From Pseudomonas fluorescens (GTDB taxonomy: Bacteria; Pseudomonadota; Gammaproteobacteria; Pseudomonadales; Pseudomonadaceae): a stretch of 64,000 nucleotides of DNA. The translations under genes were made by a program, and so were the position numbers. Location: positions 124,001 through 188,000 of the forward strand of contig NZ_MRST01000025.1 of the NCBI RefSeq assembly GCF_001902145.1, in the 5' to 3' direction. Shown here one piece after another: positions 51,574 through 60,456 of this stretch. How positions within the stretch are numbered: the stretch's first letter is position 1; every line of letters starts with the position of its first letter. Under the pieces are notes generated by a model, which was given only the letters and a program-made list of their open reading frames with translations, did no database searches and was not told the origin of the DNA.

Positions 51574-52055
51574 TGACTGCCGTTCAACACCTCAAGCGTC
51601 TCACCCTCGGCCTAACCCTGCTGGGCCTCGCCGCCCACGCCAGCGCCCAGGTACAAGTCACTGACGCCTGGGTACGCGCCTCCGTAGTGGGCCAACCGTC
51701 CAGCGGTGCCTTCATGACCCTCACCGCCGACAGCGACAGCAAACTGTTGAGCGTGGCATCGCCAGTGGCCAAGGACGTGCAGATTCATGAGATGAGCATG
51801 AAGGACGATGTCATGCGCATGGGCCCGGTGGATTCGGTGGTCCTGCCTGCCGGCAAAGCCGTCAAGCTCGACCCCAACGGCTACCACGTCATGCTGATGG
51901 GCCTGACCGGCCAGATCAAGGAAGGCGACCAGGTACCACTGACCCTTACGGTAGAAGATGCCAAGGGTGAAAAGCAGGCCGTCGAAGTGAAGGCAACGGC
52001 GCGTGGGCTGGATGGCATGGACCATAGCAAGATGGACCATAGCAAGATGCATTGA
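51573..52055 (+). CDS. Copper chaperone PCuAC
   Basis: A periplasmic copper(I) chaperone that works with SCO1 in CuA assembly, 160 residues with a signal ending HASA. The family motif H-(x)10-M-(x)21-H-x-M is exact here: H72, M83, H105, M107. An unusual C-terminal tail repeats MDHSK twice and ends MH, adding metal-binding Met/His residues. The ATG overlaps the SCO1 stop (TAATG). The next gene is separate. Confidence 0.92.
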   Translation: MTAVQHLKRLTLGLTLLGLAAHASAQVQVTDAWVRASVVGQPSSGAFMTLTADSDSKLLSVASPVAKDVQIHEMSMKDDVMRMGPVDSVVLPAGKAVKLDPNGYHVMLMGLTGQIKEGDQVPLTLTVEDAKGEKQAVEVKATARGLDGMDHSKMDHSKMH

Positions 52056-52198
52056 TTGCGCAAACAAGCCTGCAGCTCTTGCTCTGCTCCCCAGTACGTT
52101 GGCTGAGGGTTGCCCCTCAACCATAAAATCTCCCACAGCTTGATTGCCGGGAGTGATCAGATAGGCTGTCAGGCCGCCCTCCCCAGGAATCATCGGTA

Positions 52199-52693
52199 AT
52201 GCTGTTTGTCGTCATGCTCGGGGGCAAGCACCCGCGGGCCAGGATCGAAGTACACGATGTGGTGTTCGCCGTGGCGGACACCCTGCAAGGCACCTACCCG
52301 CAATTACGCGACGCCTGGTTCGGCAGCCCCAAAGGCGTGCATATCGATTCATGGATGGCCGTCGATGGCGTCGACGGCTGGAAGGTTGAACTGAGCCACC
52401 TGGCGCCCCACGGCGATGCACACCGTCTGTACTTCATCAACCTGGGCGGTTACGAAGCCAATAGCTTTGGCGAGGCCCATCACTACCTGCTGGTGGTCGC
52501 CCGTAACAAACAGGAGGCCATGGGCAAAGGCAAGCAGCAGATGCTCAGCCACTGGTCCCAGGCCCACACCGACGCAGTGCTGGATATCGACGACTGCCTG
52601 CCCATCGACCTGGTGGACGGCCGCTATATCCATCTGGTGCAAGCGGCGCACCGACCGATCGTACAGCGCAACGACTACCTTGTGCTGCCTTGA
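52199..52693 (+). CDS. DUF1543 protein
   Basis: A 164-residue protein matching DUF1543: MLFVVMLGGKHPRARIEVHD, then VHIDSWMAVDGVDGW, YFINLGGYEANSFGEAHHYLLVVA and AVLDIDDCLPID. The family is uncharacterised; its members have a duplicated alpha/beta layout. The ATG has a GGAA upstream. Nothing nearby suggests a role. Confidence 0.82.
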   Translation: MLFVVMLGGKHPRARIEVHDVVFAVADTLQGTYPQLRDAWFGSPKGVHIDSWMAVDGVDGWKVELSHLAPHGDAHRLYFINLGGYEANSFGEAHHYLLVVARNKQEAMGKGKQQMLSHWSQAHTDAVLDIDDCLPIDLVDGRYIHLVQAAHRPIVQRNDYLVLP

Positions 52694-52801
52694 ATCCTAA
52701 CGGCCAAAACAGTGCCGACTGAAACCCCAGTGGAACTTTGCCGAGAAATAACCGCCTGAATCCGGTACGCTCACCGTTTTTTACTCTAGGAGTTACTCAC
52801 C

Positions 52802-53083
52802 ATGGCCAAAGCCACCGCCCGTCACATCCTCGTTGCCACTGAAGACAAGTGCAACGAACTCAAGGCCCAAATCGAAGGCGGCGCTGATTTCGCAGAAATC
52901 GCTAAAGCCAACTCCACCTGCCCATCCAGCCGCCAGGGCGGCGACCTCGGTTCGTTCGGCCCAGGCCAGATGGTCAAGGAATTCGACACCGTGGTCTTCA
53001 GTGCCCCGGTCAACACCGTGCAAGGCCCGGTGAAGACTCAGTTCGGCTACCACCTGCTGGAAGTCACCAGCCGCCAGGATTGA
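52802..53083 (+). CDS. ppiC: Parvulin-type peptidyl-prolyl isomerase
   Basis: A small cytosolic cis-trans proline isomerase of 93 residues, the length of E. coli PpiC. Motifs are ARHILVATEDKCNELK, FAEIAKANSTCPSSRQGGDLGSFGPGQM and FGYHLLEV with the active-site His/Cys/Phe residues. AGGAG lies about ten bases before the ATG. Confidence 0.93.
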   Translation: MAKATARHILVATEDKCNELKAQIEGGADFAEIAKANSTCPSSRQGGDLGSFGPGQMVKEFDTVVFSAPVNTVQGPVKTQFGYHLLEVTSRQD

Positions 53084-53106
53084 TTCAATCCGCGCTGATG
53101 TTATAA

Positions 53107-53136
53107 ACAACGGCCCGCCCTTTGGTGGGCCGTTGT
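53107..53136 (+). terminator. Stem-loop after ppiC
   Basis: ACAACGGCCC and GGGCCGTTGT form a perfect ten-base stem around GCCCTTTGGT. There is no T-run after it, so termination efficiency is doubtful. It is 23 bases after the ppiC stop. Confidence 0.55.
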
Positions 53137-53212
53137 GCATCTGATGACTGGCGATGCCCAGGCCGTTAGCGTACAAATCCTTATGACTCTTACCCGGCGC
53201 TCAAGGCTGATA

Positions 53213-55072
53213 ATGCGATTGGCTTTTTCATCTCTGCTCTGTTCCACCCTGGCCTTGCTAATGGCCAGCACTGCGGTGATCGCAGCCCCGCAAACCTACC
53301 TGACGGTGTACGGCGAGCCCGCCAAGTACGCCGAAGGTTTCAGCCATTTCGACTATGCCAACCCCAACGCCCCCAAGGGCGGCAGCCTGCGGCGTTCCGC
53401 GCTGGAGGTGGGGCGGTTTGACCATGTGCTGCCGTATATCGACAAGGGCATCGGCGTATCCCAGGTCGACGGCTGGGTGTATGCGCCCTTGGCGTTGCGC
53501 TCGCTGGATGAGCCTTACACCGTCTATGGCCTGGTGGCGCAAAAGATGGAGCGCGCCGACGATGGCCTGTCACTGCGCTTCTACCTGAACCCCAAGGCGC
53601 GCTTTGCCGATGGCACACCCATTACCGCGCAAGACGTGCGCTACAGCTTTGACGTGCTGATGACCCAAGGCAGCCTGCGCTTTCGCACACTATTTGCCGA
53701 CGTCAAGCACGTCGAAGTCGAAGGCGAGCGCCAGGTGCGCTTTGACTTCTCCAGCAACGAGAACCGCACCCTGCCCCTGGATATCGCCACCTTGCCGGTG
53801 TTCCCCGAGCACTGGTGGAAGACCCGCGACTTTGCCAACGGCGGCGGCTACGAAGCGCCACTGGGCAGCGGCCCCTACAAGGTCAGCAAGATCGACTCCG
53901 GCAGCACCATCACCTTCACCCGTGACCCCGACTGGTGGGGCAAGGACTTGCCGGTCAGCCGCGGCCTGTACAACTTCGATCACCTGAGCCTGGAGTACTT
54001 CGGCGACACCGAAGTAGCGCGCCAAGTGCTACGCGGCGGCGCCTATGATTTCAACCGTGAATTCTCCGCCACCGGTTACTCCATCGGCTACAACGGCCCG
54101 GCCCTGGACGATGGCCGCCTGCAGCGCGCGCACCTGGCCAAGGAGATGCCGCAGCCGGCCCAGGGCTATGTGTTCAACGTGCAAAAACCGATATTCAAGG
54201 ATCGCCGCGTGCGCCAGGCCCTGGCGATGCTGTGGGACTTTGAATGGGCCAACCGGCAGATGATGCGCAACCTGTACATTCGCCAGCAGAGCTATTTTTC
54301 CAATAGCCCGCTGGCCGCCAGCCAGTTGCCCACCCCGGAAGAACTGGCGATCCTCGAACCCCTGCGCGGGCAGATTCCCGACGAGGTGTTTACCCAGGTG
54401 TTCAAGGCCCCGGTCACCGATGGCAGTGGCATGATCCGCGACAAACAGCTGCAAGCCTTGGCCCTGCTGGAAGACGCCGGCTGGAAACCTGTGGGCGACA
54501 AACTCGTCAATGCCCAGGGCGAGCCACTGGAATTCACCTTCCTCAACGTCCAGAACGGCCTCGAACGGCTGTTGCTGCCCTACAAACGCAACCTGGCACA
54601 GATCGGCATCACCCTGAATATCCGCCGCATCGACTCCTCGCAGTACGTCAACCGGCTGATGGCCCGCGACTACGACATGATCGTCACGGGCTTCCCGGTC
54701 ACCACCTCGCCCGGCATGGAGCTGTACAACTATTTCGGCTCTGCCGCCGCGTTCGATTCGGGCGCCAACAACTACATCGTGCTCAAGGACCCGGCCGTCG
54801 ATACGCTCATCCATGGCCTGGTCAAGGCTGACACCCAGGCGAAGATGCTCACCTATGCCCACGCCCTGGACCGCGTACTGCAATGGAATTACCTGTGGAT
54901 CCCCAACTATTACCCACCGGGCACCTCCGCCGCATGGTGGAACCGTTTCGGGCGTCCGGCCATCGAGGCGAAGAACGACGAAGCCCTGGAAACCTGGTGG
55001 GAAGTCAGCCCCACCGCGCTGACGAACGAACAAATGCAGGCTGAGTTGAAAAAACGCGGAGAGGCCCACTGA
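53213..55072 (+). CDS. yejA: Oligopeptide/microcin C ABC transporter substrate-binding protein
   Basis: A periplasmic peptide-binding protein of the SBP_bac_5 family, about 619 residues. It has a signal MRLAFSSLLCSTLALLMAS, cleaved near VIAAP. YLTVYGEPAKYAEGFSHFDYANPNAPKGG is the typical YejA start of the mature protein. The peptide-binding domains have PLGSGPYKVSKIDSG and FNVQKPIFKDRRVRQALAM. I prefer the ATG at 53213, with AAGG seven bases upstream, over one ten codons earlier. The stop overlaps yejB (TGATG). Confidence 0.92.
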   Translation: MRLAFSSLLCSTLALLMASTAVIAAPQTYLTVYGEPAKYAEGFSHFDYANPNAPKGGSLRRSALEVGRFDHVLPYIDKGIGVSQVDGWVYAPLALRSLDEPYTVYGLVAQKMERADDGLSLRFYLNPKARFADGTPITAQDVRYSFDVLMTQGSLRFRTLFADVKHVEVEGERQVRFDFSSNENRTLPLDIATLPVFPEHWWKTRDFANGGGYEAPLGSGPYKVSKIDSGSTITFTRDPDWWGKDLPVSRGLYNFDHLSLEYFGDTEVARQVLRGGAYDFNREFSATGYSIGYNGPALDDGRLQRAHLAKEMPQPAQGYVFNVQKPIFKDRRVRQALAMLWDFEWANRQMMRNLYIRQQSYFSNSPLAASQLPTPEELAILEPLRGQIPDEVFTQVFKAPVTDGSGMIRDKQLQALALLEDAGWKPVGDKLVNAQGEPLEFTFLNVQNGLERLLLPYKRNLAQIGITLNIRRIDSSQYVNRLMARDYDMIVTGFPVTTSPGMELYNYFGSAAAFDSGANNYIVLKDPAVDTLIHGLVKADTQAKMLTYAHALDRVLQWNYLWIPNYYPPGTSAAWWNRFGRPAIEAKNDEALETWWEVSPTALTNEQMQAELKKRGEAH

Positions 55073-56130
55073 TGTTTGCCTATATCGTACGGCGCCTGCT
55101 GCTGATCATCCCGACGCTGGTGATCATTCTGCTGGTGAACTTCGTGATCGTGCAGGCCGCGCCCGGCGGGCCGGTGGAGCAAGCCATCGCTCACCTGCAA
55201 GGCATTGGCGGCGGTGGTGTAGCCGGCGCATCCGGCGAAGGCATCAGCGGCTCGCGAGCCAGCCGCGGCCTGGACCCGAAGCTGATCAAGGACATCGAGA
55301 AACAATACGGCTTCGACAAATCCGCGCCGGAACGCCTGTGGCTGATGCTCAAGAACTATGCCCAGTTGGACTTCGGCAACAGTTTCTTTAGAGGCGCAAC
55401 GGTAACTGACCTGATCCTGGAAAAGATGCCCGTCACGATTTCCCTTGGCCTGTGGGCCACGTTGATCACCTACCTGGTGTCGATCCCGCTGGGCATACGC
55501 AAGGCCGTGCGCCATGGCAGCAGCTTTGATATGTGGAGCAGCACGGCCATCGTCATCGGTTACGCGATGCCGGCGTTCCTGTTCGCGATGTTCCTGATCG
55601 TGGTGTTCGCTGGCGGTACCTCGCTGAACTGGTTCCCGGTGCGTGGGCTGGTCTCGGAAAACTTTGCCGAACTGAGCACCGTGGGCAAGGTGGCCGACTA
55701 TTTCTGGCACCTGGTACTGCCGGTAACGGCGCTGGTGATCGGCGGCTTCGCCACCTTGACCATCCTCACCAAGAATTCGTTCCTCAATGAAATTACTCGC
55801 CAGTACGTGGTCACCGCCCGCGCCAAGGGTTTGAGCGAACGCCGGGTGCTGTACGGTCACGTGTTCCGCAATGCCATGCTGCTGGTGATCTCGGGGATTC
55901 CCCAGGCGTTTATCAGTGTGTTCTTTGCCGGCTCGCTGCTGATCGAGGTGATCTTCTCCCTCGATGGCCTGGGCCGCATGAGCTACGAGGCGGCCGTGTC
56001 CCGCGACTACCCGGTGGTGTTCGGCTCGCTGTTTATTTTCACTCTGTTCGGCCTGTTGATAAAACTCATCGGTGATCTCTGCTACACCCTGGTGGATCCG
56101 CGTATCGACTTCGCCGCGAGGAACGCCTGA
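55072..56130 (+). CDS. yejB: Oligopeptide/microcin C ABC transporter permease
   Basis: An inner-membrane permease of 352 residues with about six helices, starting MFAYIVRRLLLIIPTLVIIL, like OppB/DppB. YejB-specific features are the Gly-rich loop GIGGGGVAGASGEGISGSRA after TM1, and the EAA-type motif EITRQYVVTARAKGLSERRV. It overlaps yejA and yejE by one base each, an operon of coupled genes. Confidence 0.93.
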   Translation: MFAYIVRRLLLIIPTLVIILLVNFVIVQAAPGGPVEQAIAHLQGIGGGGVAGASGEGISGSRASRGLDPKLIKDIEKQYGFDKSAPERLWLMLKNYAQLDFGNSFFRGATVTDLILEKMPVTISLGLWATLITYLVSIPLGIRKAVRHGSSFDMWSSTAIVIGYAMPAFLFAMFLIVVFAGGTSLNWFPVRGLVSENFAELSTVGKVADYFWHLVLPVTALVIGGFATLTILTKNSFLNEITRQYVVTARAKGLSERRVLYGHVFRNAMLLVISGIPQAFISVFFAGSLLIEVIFSLDGLGRMSYEAAVSRDYPVVFGSLFIFTLFGLLIKLIGDLCYTLVDPRIDFAARNA

Positions 56131-57152
56131 TGCTCAACCTGTCCCCCGTGGCCCGTCGGCGTTTTGAGCGTTTCAAGAAAAACCGCCGTGGCTGGTGGTC
56201 GCTGTGGCTGTTTATCGGCCTGTTCATCCTGACCCTGGGCGGCGAGTTGATCGCCAATGACAAGCCCCTGGTGCTCAGTTTCAAGAACGAGCTGTATTTT
56301 CCGGTGTTCAAGCGCTACACCGAGCAGCAGTTCGGTGGGCAGTTGCCGTTCCAGGCGGACTACCGCAGTGACTACGTGCAAAAGCTGATCAAGCAGGATG
56401 GCGGCTGGATGCTGTTCCCGCCGATTCCGTTCAGCGATGACACGCCCAACTACGAACTCACCCGCCCTGCCCCGAGCCCGCCGTCGGCGGTGAACTGGCT
56501 GGGCACCGATGACCAGTCCCGCGATGTGTTGGCGCGGGTGATCTTCGGTGCACGGGTGTCGATCCTGTTTGCCCTGGCCCTGACCGCTATCAGCGCGGTC
56601 ATTGGCATTGCCGCCGGGGCGTTGCAGGGGTACTACGGCGGCTGGGTGGATTTGCTCGGGCAACGCATCCTCGAGGTGTGGTCTGGCCTGCCGGTGCTGT
56701 ACCTGCTGATTATCCTGTCGGGGTTTGTGGAGCCGAATTTCTGGTGGTTGCTGGGGATCATGGCGCTGTTTTCCTGGCTGGCCCTGGTGGACGTGGTGCG
56801 CGCCGAGTTCCTGCGCGGGCGCAACCTGGAATACGTCAAGGCCGCACGCGCCCTGGGCCTGGGCGACGGCAAGATCATTCGTCGGCACATCCTGCCCAAC
56901 GCCATGACCGCGACCCTCAGCTATTTGCCGTTTATCTTGACCGGGGCGATATCCACCTTGAGCGCCCTGGATTTCCTTGGCTTCGGCATGCCCGCCGGCA
57001 GCGCCTCCCTGGGCGAACTGATCGGCCAGGGCAAGCAGAACCTGCAAGCGCCGTGGCTGGGCCTGACGGCGTTTTTCACCCTGGCGCTGATTCTGTCGTT
57101 GCTGGTGTTTATCGGCGAGGCACTGCGTGATGCCTTCGACCCCCGCTCATGA
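56130..57152 (+). CDS. yejE: Oligopeptide/microcin C ABC transporter permease
   Basis: The partner permease of 340 residues. The N-terminus RRRFERFKKNRRGWWSLWLF is the YejE signature. Then come a long periplasmic loop (about 40-130) and five further helices. The EAA loop contains GRNLEYVKAARALGLGDGKI. The ATG overlaps the yejB stop. Confidence 0.93.
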   Translation: MLNLSPVARRRFERFKKNRRGWWSLWLFIGLFILTLGGELIANDKPLVLSFKNELYFPVFKRYTEQQFGGQLPFQADYRSDYVQKLIKQDGGWMLFPPIPFSDDTPNYELTRPAPSPPSAVNWLGTDDQSRDVLARVIFGARVSILFALALTAISAVIGIAAGALQGYYGGWVDLLGQRILEVWSGLPVLYLLIILSGFVEPNFWWLLGIMALFSWLALVDVVRAEFLRGRNLEYVKAARALGLGDGKIIRRHILPNAMTATLSYLPFILTGAISTLSALDFLGFGMPAGSASLGELIGQGKQNLQAPWLGLTAFFTLALILSLLVFIGEALRDAFDPRS

Positions 57153-57162
57153 GTGACTGCGT

Positions 57163-58734
57163 ATGAACCTGATCGAAATCCGCGACCTGTGCGTCGCCTT
57201 CAACGGCCAGACCGTCGTGCGCAACCTGAGCCTGGACGTGCGCCCCGGCGAATGCCTGGCGCTGGTAGGTGAGTCGGGCTCGGGCAAGTCGGTGACGGCC
57301 CATTCGATCCTGCAACTGCTGCCGCAAGCCGGCACCGAAACCCTGGGGTCGATCAAGTATCGCGGCCAGGAACTGATCGGCGCCTCACCGAGCACCCTGC
57401 AAAAATTGCGCGGCAACCGCATTGCGATGATCTTCCAGGAGCCGATGACCTCCCTGAACCCGCTGCACAGCATCGAAAAGCAGATCGGCGAAACCCTGCT
57501 GCTGCACAAGGGCCTGGGCGGCAAGGCGGCGCAGGCGCGCATCCTCGAACTGCTGGAACTGGTGGGCATCCAGAAACCCCAGGAACGGCTCAAGGCCTAC
57601 CCCCATCAATTGTCCGGCGGCCAGCGCCAACGGGTGATGATCGCCATGGCCCTGGCCTGCGAGCCCGAACTGCTGATTGCCGACGAACCCACCACGGCGC
57701 TGGACGTGACGGTGCAGCGCAAGATCCTGCTGCTGCTCAAGTCCTTGCAACAACGCCTGGGCATGTCGCTGCTGCTGATCAGCCATGACCTCAACCTGGT
57801 GCGCAGTATCGCCCAGCGGGTCTGCGTGATGCGTGCCGGGGAAATCGTCGAGCAGGCTGACTGCCAGGCCTTGTTCACCGCACCGCAGCATCCCTACAGC
57901 CGCCTGCTGCTGGACGCCGAGCCCTCGGGCGATGTGCTGTGCAGCGAGCCGCGTGAGACGGTACTGGAAGTGGATGACCTGAGCGTGCAATTCCCCCTCG
58001 GTGGCGGGCTGTTCCGGGCCAAGACCTACCTGCGCGCGGTGGACGGCATCAGCCTCAGCGTGCAGCGCGGCAAAACCCTGGGGATTGTCGGCGAGTCCGG
58101 TTCCGGCAAATCCACCCTGGGCCAGGCTATCCTGCGCTTGCTCGACTCCAGCGGCAGCATTCGCTTCCAGGGCGAGGCTCTGGACCCGCTCAACCACCAA
58201 CAGATGCGCCCATGGCGCAAGCAGATGCAGGTGGTGTTCCAAGATCCCTATGGCAGCCTCAGCCCGCGCATGTCGGTGCAGCAGATCATCAGCGAGGGCC
58301 TGGAAGTGCACGCGCCGTGCAGCCTGGCCGAGCGTGACGCGCAAGTCATCCAGGTACTCAAGGACGTGGGCCTCGACCCTGCCAGCCGGCATCGCTACCC
58401 CCATGAATTTTCCGGTGGCCAGCGCCAACGCATCGCCATCGCCCGCGCCCTGGTACTCAAGCCAGCGCTGATGCTGCTCGACGAACCCACCTCGGCCCTG
58501 GACCGCACAGTGCAGAAACAAGTGGTGGCGCTGCTGCGCGAACTGCAGGACAAATACGGCCTGACCTACCTGTTTATCAGCCACGACCTGGCGGTGGTGC
58601 GGGCCATGGCCCATGACATGATCGTGGTCAAGGACGGCAAGGTGGTGGAGCGTGGTGCGAGCCATGATGTGTTCGAATCGCCCCAACACCCCTACACCAA
58701 AGAACTGCTGGCAGCAGCGCACATCCCTTTGTAG
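57163..58734 (+). CDS. yejF: Oligopeptide/microcin C ABC transporter ATP-binding protein, two NBDs
   Basis: An ATPase of 523 residues with two complete nucleotide-binding domains. The first has GESGSGKSVTAHSIL, LSGGQRQRVMIAMAL and LLIADEPTTALD; the second has GESGSGKSTLGQAIL, SGGQRQRIAIARAL and LMLLDEPTSALD. Both carry OppD/F-like C-terminal extensions (HPYSRLLLDAEPS; HPYTKELLAAAHIPL). The stop codon TAG is the T-A-G of a REPIN arm (GTAGGAGC, 58731). If the REPIN inserted here, it replaced the original stop and possibly altered the last residues. Confidence 0.93.
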   Translation: MNLIEIRDLCVAFNGQTVVRNLSLDVRPGECLALVGESGSGKSVTAHSILQLLPQAGTETLGSIKYRGQELIGASPSTLQKLRGNRIAMIFQEPMTSLNPLHSIEKQIGETLLLHKGLGGKAAQARILELLELVGIQKPQERLKAYPHQLSGGQRQRVMIAMALACEPELLIADEPTTALDVTVQRKILLLLKSLQQRLGMSLLLISHDLNLVRSIAQRVCVMRAGEIVEQADCQALFTAPQHPYSRLLLDAEPSGDVLCSEPRETVLEVDDLSVQFPLGGGLFRAKTYLRAVDGISLSVQRGKTLGIVGESGSGKSTLGQAILRLLDSSGSIRFQGEALDPLNHQQMRPWRKQMQVVFQDPYGSLSPRMSVQQIISEGLEVHAPCSLAERDAQVIQVLKDVGLDPASRHRYPHEFSGGQRQRIAIARALVLKPALMLLDEPTSALDRTVQKQVVALLRELQDKYGLTYLFISHDLAVVRAMAHDMIVVKDGKVVERGASHDVFESPQHPYTKELLAAAHIPL

Positions 58735-58828
58735 GAGCGAGCTCGCTCGCGAAAAACTTAAATACCCCCCGTTGTTCCAGATGCACCGCATTATCGTTGA
58801 CGACCTTCGCGAGCAAGCTCGCTCCTAC
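58731..58828. repeat. REPIN, GTAGGAGC family, fused to the yejF stop
   Basis: Left arm GTAGGAGCGAGCTCGCTCGC (one change, C for T), right arm GCGAGCAAGCTCGCTCCTAC. The interior ATTATCGTTGACG has the orientation of the 22201 element. The left arm provides yejF's TAG. The right arm ends 15 bases before the next gene's ATG, whose AGGA ribosome site follows immediately (CTACAGGA). Confidence 0.92.
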
Positions 58829-58842
58829 AGGATTTTGTTTCC

Positions 58843-60234
58843 ATGAGTACCAGCCTCAAGGACTACCAACAGGTTCGCGGCCTGGCCATCCAGTCGCTGT
58901 TCGAGATCATCGAGCAGTCCAGTGAGGGGACGGTTATCGTCGACCGCGATGCGAATATCGTGTGGATGAACGAGCGTTACGCCAAGCGTTTTGGCCTCAA
59001 GAGCGCCGACCAAGCCATCGGCCAGCCTTGCGAACAGGTGATTTCCAACAGCCTGCTGCGCCAGGTGGTGCGCAATGATCGGCCGATCCTGCTGGACATC
59101 CAGGACACTCCCAAGGGCCCGCTGGTGGTGATGCGCCTGCCGATCCACGACGAGGCCGGGGCGGTGATCGGCGCGATTGGGTTTGCGCTGTTCGATGAAC
59201 TGCGCAACCTGTCGCCGTTGATCGAGCGCTACCTGAGCATGCAGCAGGAGCTGGCCTCCACGCGCTCGCTGTTGCGTTCGCGGCAAAGCAAATACAACTT
59301 CGCGCACTTTATCGGCACCAGCGCCGCGAGCCTTGAGGTCAAGCGCCGGGCGCGGCGCAGTGCGAGTGCCGATTCGCCGGTATTGCTGCTTGGCGAAACC
59401 GGCACCGGCAAGGAGTTGCTCGCCCAGGCCATCCACGGCGCATCGCCCCGGGCGCACAAAGCCTTTGTGAGCATCAACAGCGCAGCGATTCCCCATGACC
59501 TGCTCGAAGCCGAGTTCTTCGGCACCGCACCCGGCGCCTTTACCGGTGCCGACCGCAAGGGCCGCCCCGGCAAGTTCCAGATCGCCCAGGGCGGCACGTT
59601 GTTCCTCGACGAAATCGGCGACATGCCGCTGCCCCTGCAAAGCAAATTGCTGCGGGTGTTGCAGGAAAAGGAATTCGAACCGGTGGGTTCCAACGAGATG
59701 CTGCACAGCGATGTGCGGGTGATTGCCGCCACATCCATGGATCTGGAGGCGGCGATCAAGCGTGGCGAGTTTCGCGCCGACCTGTATTACCGCCTCAATG
59801 TGCTGCCGATCCAGGTGCCGCCCTTGCGTGAACGGCTGGAGGATATTCCGGCGTTGAGCGAGGCGATCCTTGAGGAGTTGCGCAGCCAGCACGAACTGGA
59901 CCGCGATGCCCAGGCGTTGTTGGCCCAGCATGCGTGGCCGGGGAACATCCGTGAACTGCGTAATGTATTGGAGCGTGCAGCGTTGTTGAGTGACGACTTG
60001 GTATTGAACGCCAGTGAGATTCGCGCAGCGATTGGCACGTTCAGCCCGGTGGCCCGTGGCGCGGTGGCGGCGGTCGAGGGTGAAACCTTTGCGGCGGCGC
60101 GGGAGCGGTTTGATCGGCAGGTGATTGCGGGGGCGCTCAAGACCTGTGACGGCAATGTGGTGGAGGCAGCCAAGCGGTTGGGGCTTGGGCGGTCGACGTT
60201 GTATAAAAAAATGCTGGCGCTTGGACTAACCTAG
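58843..60234 (+). CDS. hbcR: Sigma-54-dependent activator of hydroxybutyrate genes, HbcR-like
   Basis: A 463-residue enhancer-binding protein with an N-terminal PAS sensor (about 15-120, FEIIEQSSEGTVIVDRDANIVWMN). The AAA+ domain (about 155-385) has Walker A LGETGTGKELLAQ, Walker B GGTLFLDEIGDM and the sigma-54-contacting GAFTGA. The C-terminal Fis-type HTH is LKTCDGNVVEAAKRLGLGRSTLYKKM. It directly precedes the permease, hydroxybutyrate dehydrogenase and acetoacetyl-CoA synthetase genes, the same order as the P. aeruginosa HbcR (PA2005) neighbourhood. A GTCTC-N6-GAGAC palindrome begins in its stop codon. Confidence 0.9.
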   Translation: MSTSLKDYQQVRGLAIQSLFEIIEQSSEGTVIVDRDANIVWMNERYAKRFGLKSADQAIGQPCEQVISNSLLRQVVRNDRPILLDIQDTPKGPLVVMRLPIHDEAGAVIGAIGFALFDELRNLSPLIERYLSMQQELASTRSLLRSRQSKYNFAHFIGTSAASLEVKRRARRSASADSPVLLLGETGTGKELLAQAIHGASPRAHKAFVSINSAAIPHDLLEAEFFGTAPGAFTGADRKGRPGKFQIAQGGTLFLDEIGDMPLPLQSKLLRVLQEKEFEPVGSNEMLHSDVRVIAATSMDLEAAIKRGEFRADLYYRLNVLPIQVPPLRERLEDIPALSEAILEELRSQHELDRDAQALLAQHAWPGNIRELRNVLERAALLSDDLVLNASEIRAAIGTFSPVARGAVAAVEGETFAAARERFDRQVIAGALKTCDGNVVEAAKRLGLGRSTLYKKMLALGLT

Positions 60235-60249
60235 TCTCAAAAAAGAGAC
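60234..60249. promoter_or_regulatory. Candidate activator site 1 (GTCTC-N6-GAGAC)
   Basis: A perfect 16-base palindrome, GTCTC-AAAAAA-GAGAC, starting at the G of the hbcR stop codon. It is about 235 bases upstream of the predicted transcription start of the next operon. The same arms and spacing recur at 60379. This fits an upstream activating site for the Fis-type HbcR-like protein. Confidence 0.6.
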
Positions 60250-60276
60250 GCCATTCCCAATATCAAGACATTCTTA

Positions 60277-60365
60277 TGTGGGAGCTGGCTTGCCTGCGAT
60301 AGCGGTCTAGCAGTGCCCTACAAGCCAGCTGAACCACCGCTATCGCAGGCAAGCCAGCTCCCACA
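60277..60365. repeat. REPIN, TGTGGGAGCTGG family, between two activator palindromes
   Basis: Left TGTGGGAGCTGGCTTGCCTG, right ATCGCAGGCAAGCCAGCTCC then CACA, interior GATAGCGGTCTAGCAG and ACCACCGCTATCG. It occupies almost all of the gap between the two GTCTC-N6-GAGAC sites. Confidence 0.92.
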
Positions 60366-60378
60366 AGGATATCCACTC

Positions 60379-60394
60379 GTCTCCAGATTGAGAC
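60379..60394. promoter_or_regulatory. Candidate activator site 2 (GTCTC-N6-GAGAC)
   Basis: GTCTC-CAGATT-GAGAC, identical arms and spacing to the site at 60234 but a different spacer, so base identity is conserved only in the arms, as expected for a protein-binding dyad. Its centre is about 80 bases upstream of the -24/-12 promoter element. Confidence 0.65.
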
Positions 60395-60456
60395 TGCCGC
60401 CTCGAAAATCACTCTAAATCCACAATAAGTCCATACATATCAAGAAGTTATAAATC

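Noticed and set aside
60234..60249. The GTCTC-N6-GAGAC dyad as a terminator of the hbcR-like gene
   Set aside because: Only five-base arms, no T-run after it, and a second copy in the promoter region fits a binding site better.
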